NCBI GenBank assembly: GCA_020249505.1
Contig: JADCFN010000006.1
Coordinates: forward strand, 1 to 64,000
DNA length: 64,000 nucleotides
Source of the DNA: Roseomonas sp.
GTDB taxonomy: Bacteria; Pseudomonadota; Alphaproteobacteria; Acetobacterales; Acetobacteraceae
Direction: 5' to 3'
In this document: piece by piece, positions 1 through 9,053 of the stretch
How positions within the stretch are numbered: position 1 is the stretch's first letter
How the letters are laid out: each line of letters begins with the position of its first letter
Made by a program: the position numbers and the translations under genes
The notes under the pieces: generated by a model
What the model was told of the DNA's origin: nothing
Databases searched by the model: none
Seen by the model: only the letters and a program-made list of their open reading frames with translations

Positions 1-458
<458 letters not shown>

Positions 459-467
459 TGACGCCAA

Positions 468-493
468 CCGCGCAGGCGCCACAGCCTGCGCGG
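468..493. terminator. Probable bidirectional terminator between fabI and the acyl-CoA synthetase gene
   Basis: A perfect 10-bp inverted repeat (CCGCGCAGGC at 468-477 and GCCTGCGCGG at 484-493) encloses a 6-base loop. It sits between two convergent genes, 10 bases after the fabI stop and 12 bases beyond the stop of the minus-strand acyl-CoA synthetase gene. There is no long T-run on either side, so it may act as a weak or factor-assisted terminator. Confidence 0.6.
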
Positions 494-505
494 CGTGGGT
501 TTGGC

Positions 506-2137
506 CTATCTGCCGCCAGGGCGATGATCCTTGAAGCTTTCGCGCAGCTTCGTCTTCAGGATCTTGCCTGTTGCAGTATGGGGAATTTCATCCACCACCA
601 CCAGATCATCCGGCAGCCACCATTTCGCGACCTTATCGGCCAGAAAGGCATTCATGGCAGCGAGGTCCGGCGCGGCGGCACCTGGCTTCATCACCAGGAT
701 CATCAGCGGGCGTTCATCCCATTTCGGATCATGCATGGCGACAACGGCCGCTTCCGCGACACCAGGATAACCAACTGCGGCGTTTTCCAGCGCGATGGAA
801 GAAATCCACTCACCGCCGGATTTGATCACATCTTTTGATCGGTCGGTCACTTCCATGAAGCCATTGGCGTCAATGGTTGCGACATCGCCGGTATCGAAGA
901 AGCCATCTGCGCCGAGCACGGCTTCATCCTCTCGCCGGAAGTAACTGCGCGTAATGGCCGGGCCGCGCACCTTGAGGCGGCCGAATACCTCGCCATTCCA
1001 GGGCAATTCCTGGCCGGCATCATCGGTGATTTTCATCTCCACCGTGAAGGGCGGGCAGCCTTGCTTCGCTTGCAGCGCAAGGGTGGCTTCCGGGTCAAGC
1101 CCGCTGATTTCGGGCTTGCGCTGATAGGTGGTGCCTACAGGCGACATTTCCGTCATGCCCCAGGCATGGATCACGCGCACACCGTATTTTTCCTGATAGG
1201 TTTTCGTAATGGCGGCGGGGCAGGCGGAACCGCCAATCACCACGCGCTTCAGTGTATCAATGCGCGCCCCCGTCGCTTCCATATGTTGCAGCAGCATCAT
1301 CCAAACCGTCGGCACGGCGGCGGAGAAATTCACCTTCGCTTCCGTGATGATTTCATGCACCGAAGCGCCATCCAGCTTGGCACCTGGCAGGATCAGCGTG
1401 GCGCCAGCCATGGGGGCGGAGATTGGCAAGGACCAACCATTGGCGTGGAACATCGGCACCACCGGCATGACGCGATCCGCGACGCCAAGCCCCAGACAAT
1501 CCACCTGATTGGCCGCCAGCGCATGCAGGATATTTGAGCGGTGGGAATAAACCACGCCCTTGGGATCACCCGTGGTGCCCGATGTGTAGCAAAGCCCGGC
1601 GGCGGTTCTTTCATCAAAGCTTGCCCAGGCGAAATCACCATCGGCCTCGGCCAGCCAATCCTCATAAGCCACGGCATTGCGCAGCCCCGTCTCAGGCAGA
1701 TGCGCGCCATCGGTCAGGATGATGAAGCGTTCAATATGCTGCAGCTTCGGCGCCAATTGCTGGATCAAAGGAATGAAGGTCAGATCCAGCATCAGCATGC
1801 GCGAACCGGCATGGTTCAGGATCCAGACAATCTGATCCGGAAAAAGCCGAGGATTGACGGTGTGGTAAATGGCACCAATGCCGGTGATGCCATACCAGGC
1901 TTCCACATGCCGCCAGGTATTCCAGGCGAGTGTTGCAACACGATCCCCCAGCGTGATGCCATCGCGCTGCAAGCGCTGCGAAACGCGAAGCGCGCGCAGC
2001 CGCACATCACGGTAATTCGTGTGATGGAAAGGCCCTTCAACGGACCGGCTGATGATCTCCCGCCCCGGGTGCTGGATGGCGGCGTGGTCCAGGACCTTGT
2101 GCATCAGCAAGGGCCAATCCTGCATCAATCCTAACAT
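506..2137 (-). CDS. AMP-forming acyl-CoA synthetase (medium/long-chain type)
   Basis: This 543-residue member of the ANL adenylate-forming superfamily activates a carboxylic acid with ATP to an acyl-adenylate and then transfers it to CoA. The P-loop-like motif [11 protein letters not shown] lies at residues 184-194, the A5 motif HAWGMTE at 324-330, the ribose-binding DTGD motif near 416, and the C-terminal catalytic lysine region [11 protein letters not shown] near 525. Length and the N-terminal part resemble fatty-acyl or medium-chain acyl-CoA ligases in the FadD/DitJ-like groups, but chain length cannot be read from sequence. It stands alone: fabI converges on it and a rhodanese gene diverges from it. 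Good confidence for family, low for substrate. Confidence 0.9.
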   Translation of the reverse strand: MLGLMQDWPLLMHKVLDHAAIQHPGREIISRSVEGPFHHTNYRDVRLRALRVSQRLQRDGITLGDRVATLAWNTWRHVEAWYGITGIGAIYHTVNPRLFPDQIVWILNHAGSRMLMLDLTFIPLIQQLAPKLQHIERFIILTDGAHLPETGLRNAVAYEDWLAEADGDFAWASFDERTAAGLCYTSGTTGDPKGVVYSHRSNILHALAANQVDCLGLGVADRVMPVVPMFHANGWSLPISAPMAGATLILPGAKLDGASVHEIITEAKVNFSAAVPTVWMMLLQHMEATGARIDTLKRVVIGGSACPAAITKTYQEKYGVRVIHAWGMTEMSPVGTTYQRKPEISGLDPEATLALQAKQGCPPFTVEMKITDDAGQELPWNGEVFGRLKVRGPAITRSYFRREDEAVLGADGFFDTGDVATIDANGFMEVTDRSKDVIKSGGEWISSIALENAAVGYPGVAEAAVVAMHDPKWDERPLMILVMKPGAAAPDLAAMNAFLADKVAKWWLPDDLVVVDEIPHTATGKILKTKLRESFKDHRPGGR

Positions 2138-2248
2138 GGCTTCCCCCTTTATCTGGTCGTGTTTCGCCCAGGCTTGTCAGGAAACCCTACACGGAAAGCC
2201 CCAGCCTGTGGCAAGATGCCTGGCAGCTTCGCAATAGGAGAACGCATC

Positions 2249-2665
2249 ATGCCCCCAGTCCCCGACATCAGCCCCAAGGATACCTGGGATGCTTTGGCCG
2301 CCGATAAGGATGCCGTGCTGATTGATGTGCGCACCGATGCGGAATGGAATTTCGTGGGCCTGCCGGACCTGATGACTCTCGGCAAACAGGCGGTGCTGAT
2401 CCCTTGGCAGATATACCCCTCTATGCAGGTCAACGCGGGTTTTGCCGAGGATTTGCACGGGGCAGGGCTGACGCCGGGGCAGAAGCTCTATTTCATCTGC
2501 CGGTCCGGCGCGCGGTCCCAATCGGCGGGGCAGGCAGCGCAGGCGGCGGGCTTTGCCCATGCCTTCAACGTGGCGGATGGGTTTGAAGGCCCGGTGGATG
2601 GGGCAGGGCATCGGGGAAGTGCCGCAGGGTGGAAGGCGTCCGGCCTGCCTTGGCGGCAGCGTTAA
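2249..2665 (+). CDS. Rhodanese-like domain protein
   Basis: A 138-residue single-domain rhodanese-like protein. These domains carry sulfur as a persulfide on an active-site cysteine and act as sulfurtransferases or sulfur carriers. The active-site loop CRSGARS begins at Cys84, and the N-terminal LIDVRTDAEW segment is the conserved first strand of the fold. The open frame extends upstream to 2159, but ATG at 2249 is the better start because AGGAG lies 8 bases before it and homology begins there. No signal peptide is visible, so it is probably cytoplasmic. A DUF3237 gene follows after 35 bases with its own AAGGAG site, suggesting a two-gene unit of unknown joint purpose. Confidence 0.88.
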   Translation: MPPVPDISPKDTWDALAADKDAVLIDVRTDAEWNFVGLPDLMTLGKQAVLIPWQIYPSMQVNAGFAEDLHGAGLTPGQKLYFICRSGARSQSAGQAAQAAGFAHAFNVADGFEGPVDGAGHRGSAAGWKASGLPWRQR

Positions 2666-2700
2666 GCCGGGCCATGCTGGCAGGATAAGGAGAAACGCCC

Positions 2701-3168
2701 ATGACCCCATTGCCGCTGCAATCCGAATACCTCTGCCGCATGACGCTCGGCGTGGGTACGCCGCAAATGATCGGCGCGACCCGCAATGGGGAACTTCGCA
2801 TCGTGCCGGTGACGGGCGGCACCGTTGTTGGCCCCAAGCTCAACGGCGAAATCATGCCGGGATCGGCCGCGGATTGGCTCCGTGTTGACCCGGATGGATC
2901 GGCGCAGATTGATGTGCGGCTCACCATTCGCGCCGCTTCCGGTAGTATGGTCTATCTGTCCTATAATGGCATTCGCCATGGATCGCCGGCGGCGCTCGCG
3001 AAGCTTGCAGCCGGTGAGACGGTTGACCCATCCGAGATTTATTTTCGCACGCTGATCCGTTTTGAAACCGGCGCAGCGGACCTGGCCTGGATGAACAAGA
3101 TTATCGCCGTTGGTGTGGGTCAGCGCCCGCCAAGTGGGCCTTGCTATGATGTCTATGCGGTGAAGTAG
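2701..3168 (+). CDS. DUF3237 (UPF0311) family protein
   Basis: A 155-residue protein with the pattern of the DUF3237 family, a small beta-rich domain common in proteobacteria and fungi whose biochemical role is not established. Typical features are the N-terminal LCRMTLGVG segment, the central GGTVVGPKLNGEIMPGSADW-type block (here GGTVVGPKLNGEIMPGSAAD), the VRLTIRAASG strand and the C-terminal YDVYAVK. A strong ribosome binding site (AAGGAG) precedes the ATG. There is no signal peptide or membrane segment. Its stop codon overlaps the stem of an inverted repeat that probably terminates this gene and the converging transporter operon. Confidence 0.82.
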   Translation: MTPLPLQSEYLCRMTLGVGTPQMIGATRNGELRIVPVTGGTVVGPKLNGEIMPGSAADWLRVDPDGSAQIDVRLTIRAASGSMVYLSYNGIRHGSPAALAKLAAGETVDPSEIYFRTLIRFETGAADLAWMNKIIAVGVGQRPPSGPCYDVYAVK

Positions 3169-3188
3169 CGGCGCTGACTCAGCGCCGC
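3168..3188. terminator. Stem-loop at the convergent ends of the DUF3237 and ABC permease genes
   Basis: GCGGCGCTGA and TCAGCGCCGC form perfect 10-base arms around one central base, allowing a 9-bp GC-rich stem with a three-base loop. The repeat overlaps the stop codons of both converging genes. No T-run follows. I read it as a compact bidirectional terminator or transcript-end stabiliser. Confidence 0.5.
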
Positions 3189-3853
3189 GCCGCCAATTGC
3201 TTGTTTTCCAGCCGGCTCAATAACCGCACCACGGGCCAGAGCAGGATGAAATAGATAATCGCCGCCGCAACAATGGGTGATGCGTTGTAGGTCACGCTCT
3301 GCGCTTGCCGCGCCTGAAACAGCAATTCTGGCAAAGCGACGACGGACGCGATGGAGGTGAGCTTCACCACCTCCAGCGTATTGGAAATCAGATCGGGCAG
3401 CACATTGCGCACCGCTTGCGGCAGCACGATGAAGCGCATGGTCTGCGCTGATGTGAGCCCCGTGCTGCGCGCCGCTTCCACCTGGCCGCGGGGGACGCTT
3501 TCAATGCCGGCGCGCAGAATCTCGCCGTAATAGGCGCCGGTATTCAAGAAAAACCCGATTGCCACCGCACTCCAGGCGCTGATTTCCAGCCCCAGAAAGG
3601 GCAAGCCGGCAAAGATGAAAATCAGTAGCACGAGCGGCGGCAAGGCGCGGAACGTATCCACCCAAATGCGAAGCGGCCAGCGCACCCAGACGTAAGGCAG
3701 GGTGGACAGAACCGCCAGGATGATCCCGCCCAAAAGCCCAAGCGGCACCACCAATAGCGAAAGCAACAACGTGGCGCGCAGCCCCTGCCAGAGAATGGGG
3801 GAGGCTTCGCGCATGATCTCCCAATTCAGGAAGGCTTCGAGAAAATCCTGCAT
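3179..3853 (-). CDS. Polar amino-acid ABC transporter permease, second subunit
   Basis: A 224-residue inner-membrane permease of the HisM/GltK family, which pairs with a second permease to form the channel of an amino-acid importer. It shows the characteristic N-terminal segment LWQGLRATLLLSLLVVPLGL, about five hydrophobic segments, and the EAA loop with the GLTSAQTMRFIVLPQAVRNV pattern that contacts the ATPase. It is the last gene of a four-gene minus-strand operon (binding protein, ATPase, permease, permease); only two bases separate it from the upstream permease. Substrate cannot be assigned beyond a polar amino acid or related compound. Confidence 0.92.
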   Translation of the reverse strand: MQDFLEAFLNWEIMREASPILWQGLRATLLLSLLVVPLGLLGGIILAVLSTLPYVWVRWPLRIWVDTFRALPPLVLLIFIFAGLPFLGLEISAWSAVAIGFFLNTGAYYGEILRAGIESVPRGQVEAARSTGLTSAQTMRFIVLPQAVRNVLPDLISNTLEVVKLTSIASVVALPELLFQARQAQSVTYNASPIVAAAIIYFILLWPVVRLLSRLENKQLAARR

Positions 3854-3855
3854 GT

Positions 3856-4536
3856 TCAGCGCTTCCAGGCAAAGCGCGTTTCAATCCAGCGGCCCAGCAG
3901 GACCACGGGAAAGAACAGCACAAGATAGGCCAGCGCACCGAGCGTGAGCGGCGATGGGTTGAAGGAATGGGAAAGCCCGGAACTTGCCGCGCCCAGAATA
4001 TCCGGCACCGCCACCACGGAAGCGAGTGCGGTGCCCTTGGTGATCGCAATGGTGCGATTCGTCAGCGGCGGGATGGTCAGGCGCAAAGCCTGCGGCAGCA
4101 CCACATAACCCAGCGCTTGCAGGAAATTCAGCCCGGTGGAGCGCGCCGCTTCCCATTGCCCCTTCGGCACGCTGGTAATGCCAGCCCAGAAAATCTCCTC
4201 CGAAAACGCCATGAGCACGAGCGTCAGCGCAAGCCAGGCGGAAGCGAAGCCCGATAGCTCCATGCCCATGCTGGGCAGGCCGAAGAACAGCAGCACAATG
4301 ATGACCAGCGGCGGCAGGGCGCGGAACAGATCCACCACGAAAATGATCAGCCAATTGAGCGGGCGAATCCCCAAGGCGCGCAGCACCGCGAGCATCAGGC
4401 CGGCGATCAGCCCGGCCGCGATGATGCAAAGTGCCAGCACAATCGTCAGCCCAAAGCCTTCAACGATCTTTGGCAGATATTGCGCCATGACGCGCGCATT
4501 GAAGAAGCTGTCGGTAAAGCGATCCCAGCCGGTCAT
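3856..4536 (-). CDS. Polar amino-acid ABC transporter permease, first subunit
   Basis: A 226-residue HisM/GlnP-type integral-membrane permease. The segment KIVEGFGLTIVLALCIIAAG begins the first membrane helix, and the cytoplasmic EAA loop reads EAARSTGLNFLQALGYVVLP, the site that docks onto the ATPase subunit. It lies 6 bases downstream of the ATPase gene and 2 bases upstream of the second permease, so the four transporter genes are almost certainly co-transcribed. The two permeases are similar in length and topology but distinct in sequence, as expected for a heterodimeric channel. Confidence 0.92.
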   Translation of the reverse strand: MTGWDRFTDSFFNARVMAQYLPKIVEGFGLTIVLALCIIAAGLIAGLMLAVLRALGIRPLNWLIIFVVDLFRALPPLVIIVLLFFGLPSMGMELSGFASAWLALTLVLMAFSEEIFWAGITSVPKGQWEAARSTGLNFLQALGYVVLPQALRLTIPPLTNRTIAITKGTALASVVAVPDILGAASSGLSHSFNPSPLTLGALAYLVLFFPVVLLGRWIETRFAWKR

Positions 4537-4542
4537 GGCGGA

Positions 4543-5304
4543 TCAGTGACGCTCAATTTGGCTGATGAAGGCGCGGAGCCTTTCGTGGCGCGGTGCGCTG
4601 AAAAGCTCAGAAGGCGGGCCTTGTTCCCGTATTTCGCCGTCCGCCATGAAAACCACGCGATCCGCGGCGGCGCGGGCGAAGCTCATTTCATGGCTGACCA
4701 CCACCATGGTCATGCCGTCTTCGCGCAATTCGCGCATCACGGCCAGAACGCCGCCAACCAATTCGGGATCAAGCGCGCTGGTGGGTTCATCGAACAACAT
4801 CACACGCGGTTCAAGCGCGATGGACCGCGCAATGGCAACGCGCTGCTGCTGCCCGCCGGAGAGCTGATTGGGGTAATGATCCGCGCGATCCGCTAAATGC
4901 ACGCGATCCAAGGCGCGTTGGGCGCGTGCTTCGGCTTCGGATTTATCAAGTCCCTGCACCTTGCGCAGCGCCAGCATGACATTCCCAAGCGCCGTCATAT
5001 GCGGATAGAGGTTGAAGGATTGGAACACCATGCCAATCCGCTGCCGCGCCTTGTTGATATCCGTGCGCGCATCCAGCATGTCTATGCCATCTACGATGAT
5101 GGAACCGCTGGAGGGTTCCTCCAGCCGATTGAGGCAACGCAGCAGGGTGGATTTGCCGGACCCGGAAGGCCCGATCACAAAGACCAGCTGGCGTTCTTCC
5201 ACCGTGAAATCCACGCCGCGCAACACATGCAGGGCGCCGAAATGCTTGTGGATGGCACGCGCTTCAACAATGGGGCGGGCGGGGGTCATGACCGCCGCGC
5301 CCAT
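4543..5304 (-). CDS. Polar amino-acid ABC transporter ATP-binding protein
   Basis: A 253-residue GlnQ/HisP-type ATPase that powers the amino-acid importer. Walker A is GPSGSGKST near residues 45-53, the signature motif LSGGQQQR near 148, Walker B VMLFDEPTSALD near 168, and the switch histidine lies in VVVSHEMSFARA. The start at 5304 adds five residues before an alternative ATG at 5289 (protein starting MTPARPIVEA); neither has a strong ribosome binding site, so the start is open. It follows the binding-protein gene by 13 bases and precedes the first permease by 6 bases, all on the minus strand. Confidence 0.93.
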   Translation of the reverse strand: MGAAVMTPARPIVEARAIHKHFGALHVLRGVDFTVEERQLVFVIGPSGSGKSTLLRCLNRLEEPSSGSIIVDGIDMLDARTDINKARQRIGMVFQSFNLYPHMTALGNVMLALRKVQGLDKSEAEARAQRALDRVHLADRADHYPNQLSGGQQQRVAIARSIALEPRVMLFDEPTSALDPELVGGVLAVMRELREDGMTMVVVSHEMSFARAAADRVVFMADGEIREQGPPSELFSAPRHERLRAFISQIERH

Positions 5305-5317
5305 GCTTTAAACGCCA

Positions 5318-6154
5318 TCAGCAGCGCGGGTTCTGCGGTGTCGGGTCATGGCCCGGCAGACCCGGCGGACCATAGCCGGGGAATTCCATCACTTCCGCCT
5401 GATCAGGGCCTGGGCGATTGCCGAACCACTTCTCAGACAGGGTGGCGATGGTGCCATCGCGCTTCATGCAGGTGAGCACATCTTCCACCTGGTTGCGCAA
5501 CGCCGCGCTGTCACGCCGAAAGGGCGTTCCCCAATGCATACGGGTGCCCGGCAACACAAAATCCGCGATATACTGCGGCGTGCGGGAAGCGGAATACCGC
5601 ACCACCGTATTGCCGGACAGGTTCGCATAAGCGCGGCCCTGAATGACGGCCTGCACCGCATCCGGTTGCGTATCGAAGGCAAGCAGCGTCAAGTTCAGGC
5701 GCTGCGCATTGGCCGTGACCCAGTTTTCATAGGGCGTGCCCTTGTTCACGCTGATGGTCTTGCCGCGCAGATCTTCCTCAGACTTGATGGGCGGCGTGCC
5801 GCGGCGGATGCCGAATTGCAATTCGGTCCAGATATAGCCTTCGGTGAACAACAGCGCTTCGGCGCGTTCCCGCGTGACCGTAGTGGGCGCGCAAAGGAAA
5901 TCATAGCGCCCAGCATTCATGGCCGGAATAAGGCCAGAGAAGGATGCGCTTTCGATCACGATTTCGCGCCCCATCCGCTTGGCGACTTCGCGGAACAGGT
6001 CAATCTGAAAGCCCTGCACGCCGCCTTGCAGCGAAGGGAAGGCATGGGGGGCGAAAGTGCCATCAACCCCGCAGCGGAGCGGCGGTTGGCCTTGGGCCAA
6101 AGCGGGCCCGGCGAGGGTGGCGGAAAGCAGTACGGCAGCCAGAAAACGGCGCAT
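5318..6154 (-). CDS. Amino-acid ABC transporter periplasmic substrate-binding protein
   Basis: A 278-residue SBP_bac_3 family protein that captures the substrate in the periplasm and delivers it to the membrane permeases. A Sec signal peptide is clear (MRRFLAAVLLSATLAGPALA, cleavage after ALA). The mature part has GFQIDLFREVAKRMGREI, a segment binding the ligand in the family, and SVNKGTPYENW in the second lobe. The C-terminus is proline rich and extends about 25 residues beyond the usual end (FPGYGPPGLPGHDP). Purine-rich GGAGGT precedes the ATG. As first gene of the operon its upstream region (6155-6308) should hold the promoter, but I see no distinctive operator there. Confidence 0.93.
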   Translation of the reverse strand: MRRFLAAVLLSATLAGPALAQGQPPLRCGVDGTFAPHAFPSLQGGVQGFQIDLFREVAKRMGREIVIESASFSGLIPAMNAGRYDFLCAPTTVTRERAEALLFTEGYIWTELQFGIRRGTPPIKSEEDLRGKTISVNKGTPYENWVTANAQRLNLTLLAFDTQPDAVQAVIQGRAYANLSGNTVVRYSASRTPQYIADFVLPGTRMHWGTPFRRDSAALRNQVEDVLTCMKRDGTIATLSEKWFGNRPGPDQAEVMEFPGYGPPGLPGHDPTPQNPRC

Positions 6155-6308
6155 GGGGGGACCTCCTTCTAATCGGTCGAACGCGCGGACAGTCTCAGAT
6201 GTGGGGGCGCCTGTCCATGGCGGCTTGCCACGAAACTGCCTTTCTATGGTCGCGCTGCTGCCCTGCTAGGCAGGTTTAAGGGGTGCTGAACGAAGCATGA
6301 GCAGGTAA

Positions 6309-6494
6309 ATGTTTGCCCTTGGACTGATTGGTATTGGTGTATTGTGTGACGCGGTGCTGGTGGCGCTTTTGCTGGGCGATGCCACAGCGCCGGGGCGCTT
6401 TTCGCATGCCGCGGTGGCGCTACTGGCGCTTTGCGGGGGCGGGCTGAAGCTTGCTGGCATGATGTTGCTGGAACCGAGTCGTCGGGTGGGGTGA
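6309..6494 (+). CDS. Small putative membrane protein (61 residues)
   Basis: A short open frame that could encode a two-helix membrane protein: hydrophobic segments at residues 2-23 and about 33-53 are separated by a short polar linker (GDATAPGRFSH), and the protein ends with positively charged RRVG. It fills the gap between the divergent amino-acid transporter operon and the converging TPR protein gene, where no other gene is visible. The ribosome binding site is weak (AGG three bases before ATG). I do not recognise a family. It may be real, since both helices are well formed, but a chance open frame in GC-rich DNA cannot be excluded. Confidence 0.45.
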   Translation: MFALGLIGIGVLCDAVLVALLLGDATAPGRFSHAAVALLALCGGGLKLAGMMLLEPSRRVG

Positions 6495-6506
6495 CGGCTC
6501 GTAACC

Positions 6507-9053
6507 TCATAATTTGGCGAATTCATCCTTCAGGAAGCGATCAAACGCCGCAATCAGGCTTTTATCCGCGTAAAGCGCTTCCTTGCGCTGGCCGAGTTCC
6601 TCTCGCATGGCATGACGGCGGTCAGGTTCCTGGCCGAGCGCGATAAGTTTGCGCACCATATCATCCTGATCCCGCGCAATGGCTGATGGCATATCCATCA
6701 TGCGGAACATGGCGTAGCTGTGCTGCCCGCGCATGAAGGCGCCCGGGCAGGTTACCAGCGGCACGCCGGCTTCAATGGCGCCGAGCGTGGTATTGCCGCC
6801 GCTCCAACCCAGCGAATCCACCAAAACATCCATACGCCGCGTGAGGGCATCGAATTCTCCGCCACTCATGCGGGGCAGGAATACCACATGCTCGGCGGCT
6901 GAAAGCCCGGCTTTGGCAAAGGCGGTATCCAGCCGGGCGCGGGTGATGCCGGTTATATGCGGCGACATGCCCTCAATAAAGACGAATAGTGCCCTTGGTA
7001 CCTCGGCCGCGATGCGCGGCAGAATGTCATCATAACGCGGCAGGTATTTGAACAGTGATTGCAGGCAGCCAAACAGTACACGTCCTTCTGGCAGCGGAAA
7101 ATCCTTGGCCAGCGGCATGGTGTTTCCCGGTTCCAGATAGAGCGCCAGATTGGGCAGACGGATCAGTTTTTCCGAATAATGCGACGCAGCATCATCTGGT
7201 TCCATCAGATCGCTCGACAGGAAGAAATCCATCGCCGGTGAACCACTGGTGACGGGATGGCCCCAGGCTGTGAATTGAATCGGCGCGATGCGATGCAAGG
7301 AAAGAATGCGGCTTGAAGGCGTCATGCCGATATCCGGTAGCATCAGGAAATCCAGATCATCGGCGCGTATGGCGGCGATGGTCTTGGCAAGGCTGCCCGC
7401 ATCAAAGGAAAGCCGCCGATGCGTGCCCAGTTCAGCAAAACCATCGGAAATATCATCATGCAGGCCGTGAAAGGCATAAGAAAAGAACTGATAATCCGGC
7501 GGCAGATGCTTCAGCCAGGGCAGCGCCCAGCTTGAACCATTGTGCCGATGGAGCTTTTCGGAAGCGATCCCAAAGCGCATGGGGCCGGGCTTGCGCGGCG
7601 CCTCCCGCGCTGGGTGTTGCGGAATGGCAAGCATGCGGCTGATGCAATCGGACAACAGCCTATTTGGTGCAACATCATTTTCCTGCTGATAGGCGATGTA
7701 GAAACCATTGGTGGCAAAGGCGGTGGTCGCGAATGCGGATTCCATCGCCTTGCTGCGCATACCAGTTACTTTCAAAAGAGATTGCGCCTGATGAAGTGCG
7801 CGCAGCAATTCCTCTCGCCGTGATGCCAGTTCCATTTCATCACGATAGGCTGCCGGCAGCAGATTTACCCTATTCACCGCGGCGCAAATGGCTTGAATGC
7901 GCTCCGCGTTTTCATCCTTGTCGACGATCAGGGCGGCAGCCTGCCGCAAGGCGATATCAGCCTCGTCACGTTGACTGAGGGTGCTCAGCGTTTGGCCGAT
8001 CAGAAATTGCACATGCGCATCATCAGGTTGGCGCTTGCCCAAGGCCCGGTAGATCTCAAGCGCTTCCTGCGCCCGATAGGCCGCTGTAAGGATGGATCCC
8101 TTGCAGAGAAGGGCATCGCGATCATCAGCTCTGGCCTTGATGGCGCGTTCCACCTGGGCCAAGGCCTTGTCATTCAGCCCAAGATCCTTGTGGATGTAGG
8201 CACTGCTGACATGGGCTTCGACATAATCAGGCTTCAGCGCAAGGGCTTCTTCAAAGCACGCGAGTGCCGCCCTGATGCGCTTAATGGATAGGAAGGCAAG
8301 GCCAGAAGCATGCAGGAAGGCGGCGTTCTTGGGTGCCAATTCGATGGCGCGGCGATGGCAAGTAAGGCCTTCCTCATGCCGGTCCAGCGCCATCAGGGCC
8401 TTGCCGCGGCCAATCAGAAATTCCCCATTATCCGGGGCTAGGCTCAGCGCACGATCAAAGGCGGCAAGCGCTGCCGCTGGCTTGTCCAATTCGAGGTGGA
8501 TTTCGCCCTTACGGAAATGCGCAGTCGGGTAATCCGGACGCAATGCCAGGGCCTTTTCCAAAGATTGCAAAGCATCCTCAGCTTCGTGCAGATCGTAAAG
8601 TAGGGTCGCGTAATTAGCGTGGATCAGCGGGTTGTCAGGCTGCAATGCAAGAGCCCGATCATAGCTCTTTCGGGCTCCCGCATGGCGCTTGGCTTCGCGC
8701 AGCAAATTTGCGCGATTGTGATGGGCGCTGGCGAAATCTGGCTTCGCAGCGATGGCCTTGTCGAAGCTTTCCAAGGCTTCAGCGATTTGTCCCAATTTTT
8801 GATGTGCGATGCCGAGGTTGGTGAGTACCGGCGCGTCATTGCCGCGCAGTGCCAAGGCGCGGCGGATCAGCTTCACCGCATCGCGATAGTCTTCCTGCTG
8901 GATGGCTACCACACCGCAAAGTTGCAATGCGTTGAAATTTCGCGGATCGCGGGCGATGATGCTTTCATATTTGCGCCGCGCTTCTTTCAGGTTTCCTTGC
9001 TGTTGCAGGGCCAGCGCCGCCTGTAGCATGGCGGCATGCGGGTCAGAAGCCAT
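6507..9053 (-). CDS. TPR protein with C-terminal O-GlcNAc-transferase (SPINDLY-like) domain
   Basis: An 848-residue protein. Residues 1 to about 380 consist of tandem tetratricopeptide repeats with recurring patterns such as ALALRPDYPTAHFRKGEI and AIAAKPDFASAHHNRANL. Residues from about 480 to the end form a GT41-type glycosyltransferase region related to eukaryotic O-GlcNAc transferase and plant SPINDLY, with landmarks PIQFTAWGHPVTSGSPAMD and LGWSGGNTTLGAIEAGVPLV, the latter matching the nucleotide-sugar-binding part. In bacteria such proteins often glycosylate flagellin, adhesins or other proteins, but the acceptor is unknown here. There is no signal peptide. The ATG directly follows the stop codon of the NUDIX gene, implying co-transcription with it and the nitroreductase. 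Confidence 0.88.
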   Translation of the reverse strand: MASDPHAAMLQAALALQQQGNLKEARRKYESIIARDPRNFNALQLCGVVAIQQEDYRDAVKLIRRALALRGNDAPVLTNLGIAHQKLGQIAEALESFDKAIAAKPDFASAHHNRANLLREAKRHAGARKSYDRALALQPDNPLIHANYATLLYDLHEAEDALQSLEKALALRPDYPTAHFRKGEIHLELDKPAAALAAFDRALSLAPDNGEFLIGRGKALMALDRHEEGLTCHRRAIELAPKNAAFLHASGLAFLSIKRIRAALACFEEALALKPDYVEAHVSSAYIHKDLGLNDKALAQVERAIKARADDRDALLCKGSILTAAYRAQEALEIYRALGKRQPDDAHVQFLIGQTLSTLSQRDEADIALRQAAALIVDKDENAERIQAICAAVNRVNLLPAAYRDEMELASRREELLRALHQAQSLLKVTGMRSKAMESAFATTAFATNGFYIAYQQENDVAPNRLLSDCISRMLAIPQHPAREAPRKPGPMRFGIASEKLHRHNGSSWALPWLKHLPPDYQFFSYAFHGLHDDISDGFAELGTHRRLSFDAGSLAKTIAAIRADDLDFLMLPDIGMTPSSRILSLHRIAPIQFTAWGHPVTSGSPAMDFFLSSDLMEPDDAASHYSEKLIRLPNLALYLEPGNTMPLAKDFPLPEGRVLFGCLQSLFKYLPRYDDILPRIAAEVPRALFVFIEGMSPHITGITRARLDTAFAKAGLSAAEHVVFLPRMSGGEFDALTRRMDVLVDSLGWSGGNTTLGAIEAGVPLVTCPGAFMRGQHSYAMFRMMDMPSAIARDQDDMVRKLIALGQEPDRRHAMREELGQRKEALYADKSLIAAFDRFLKDEFAKL

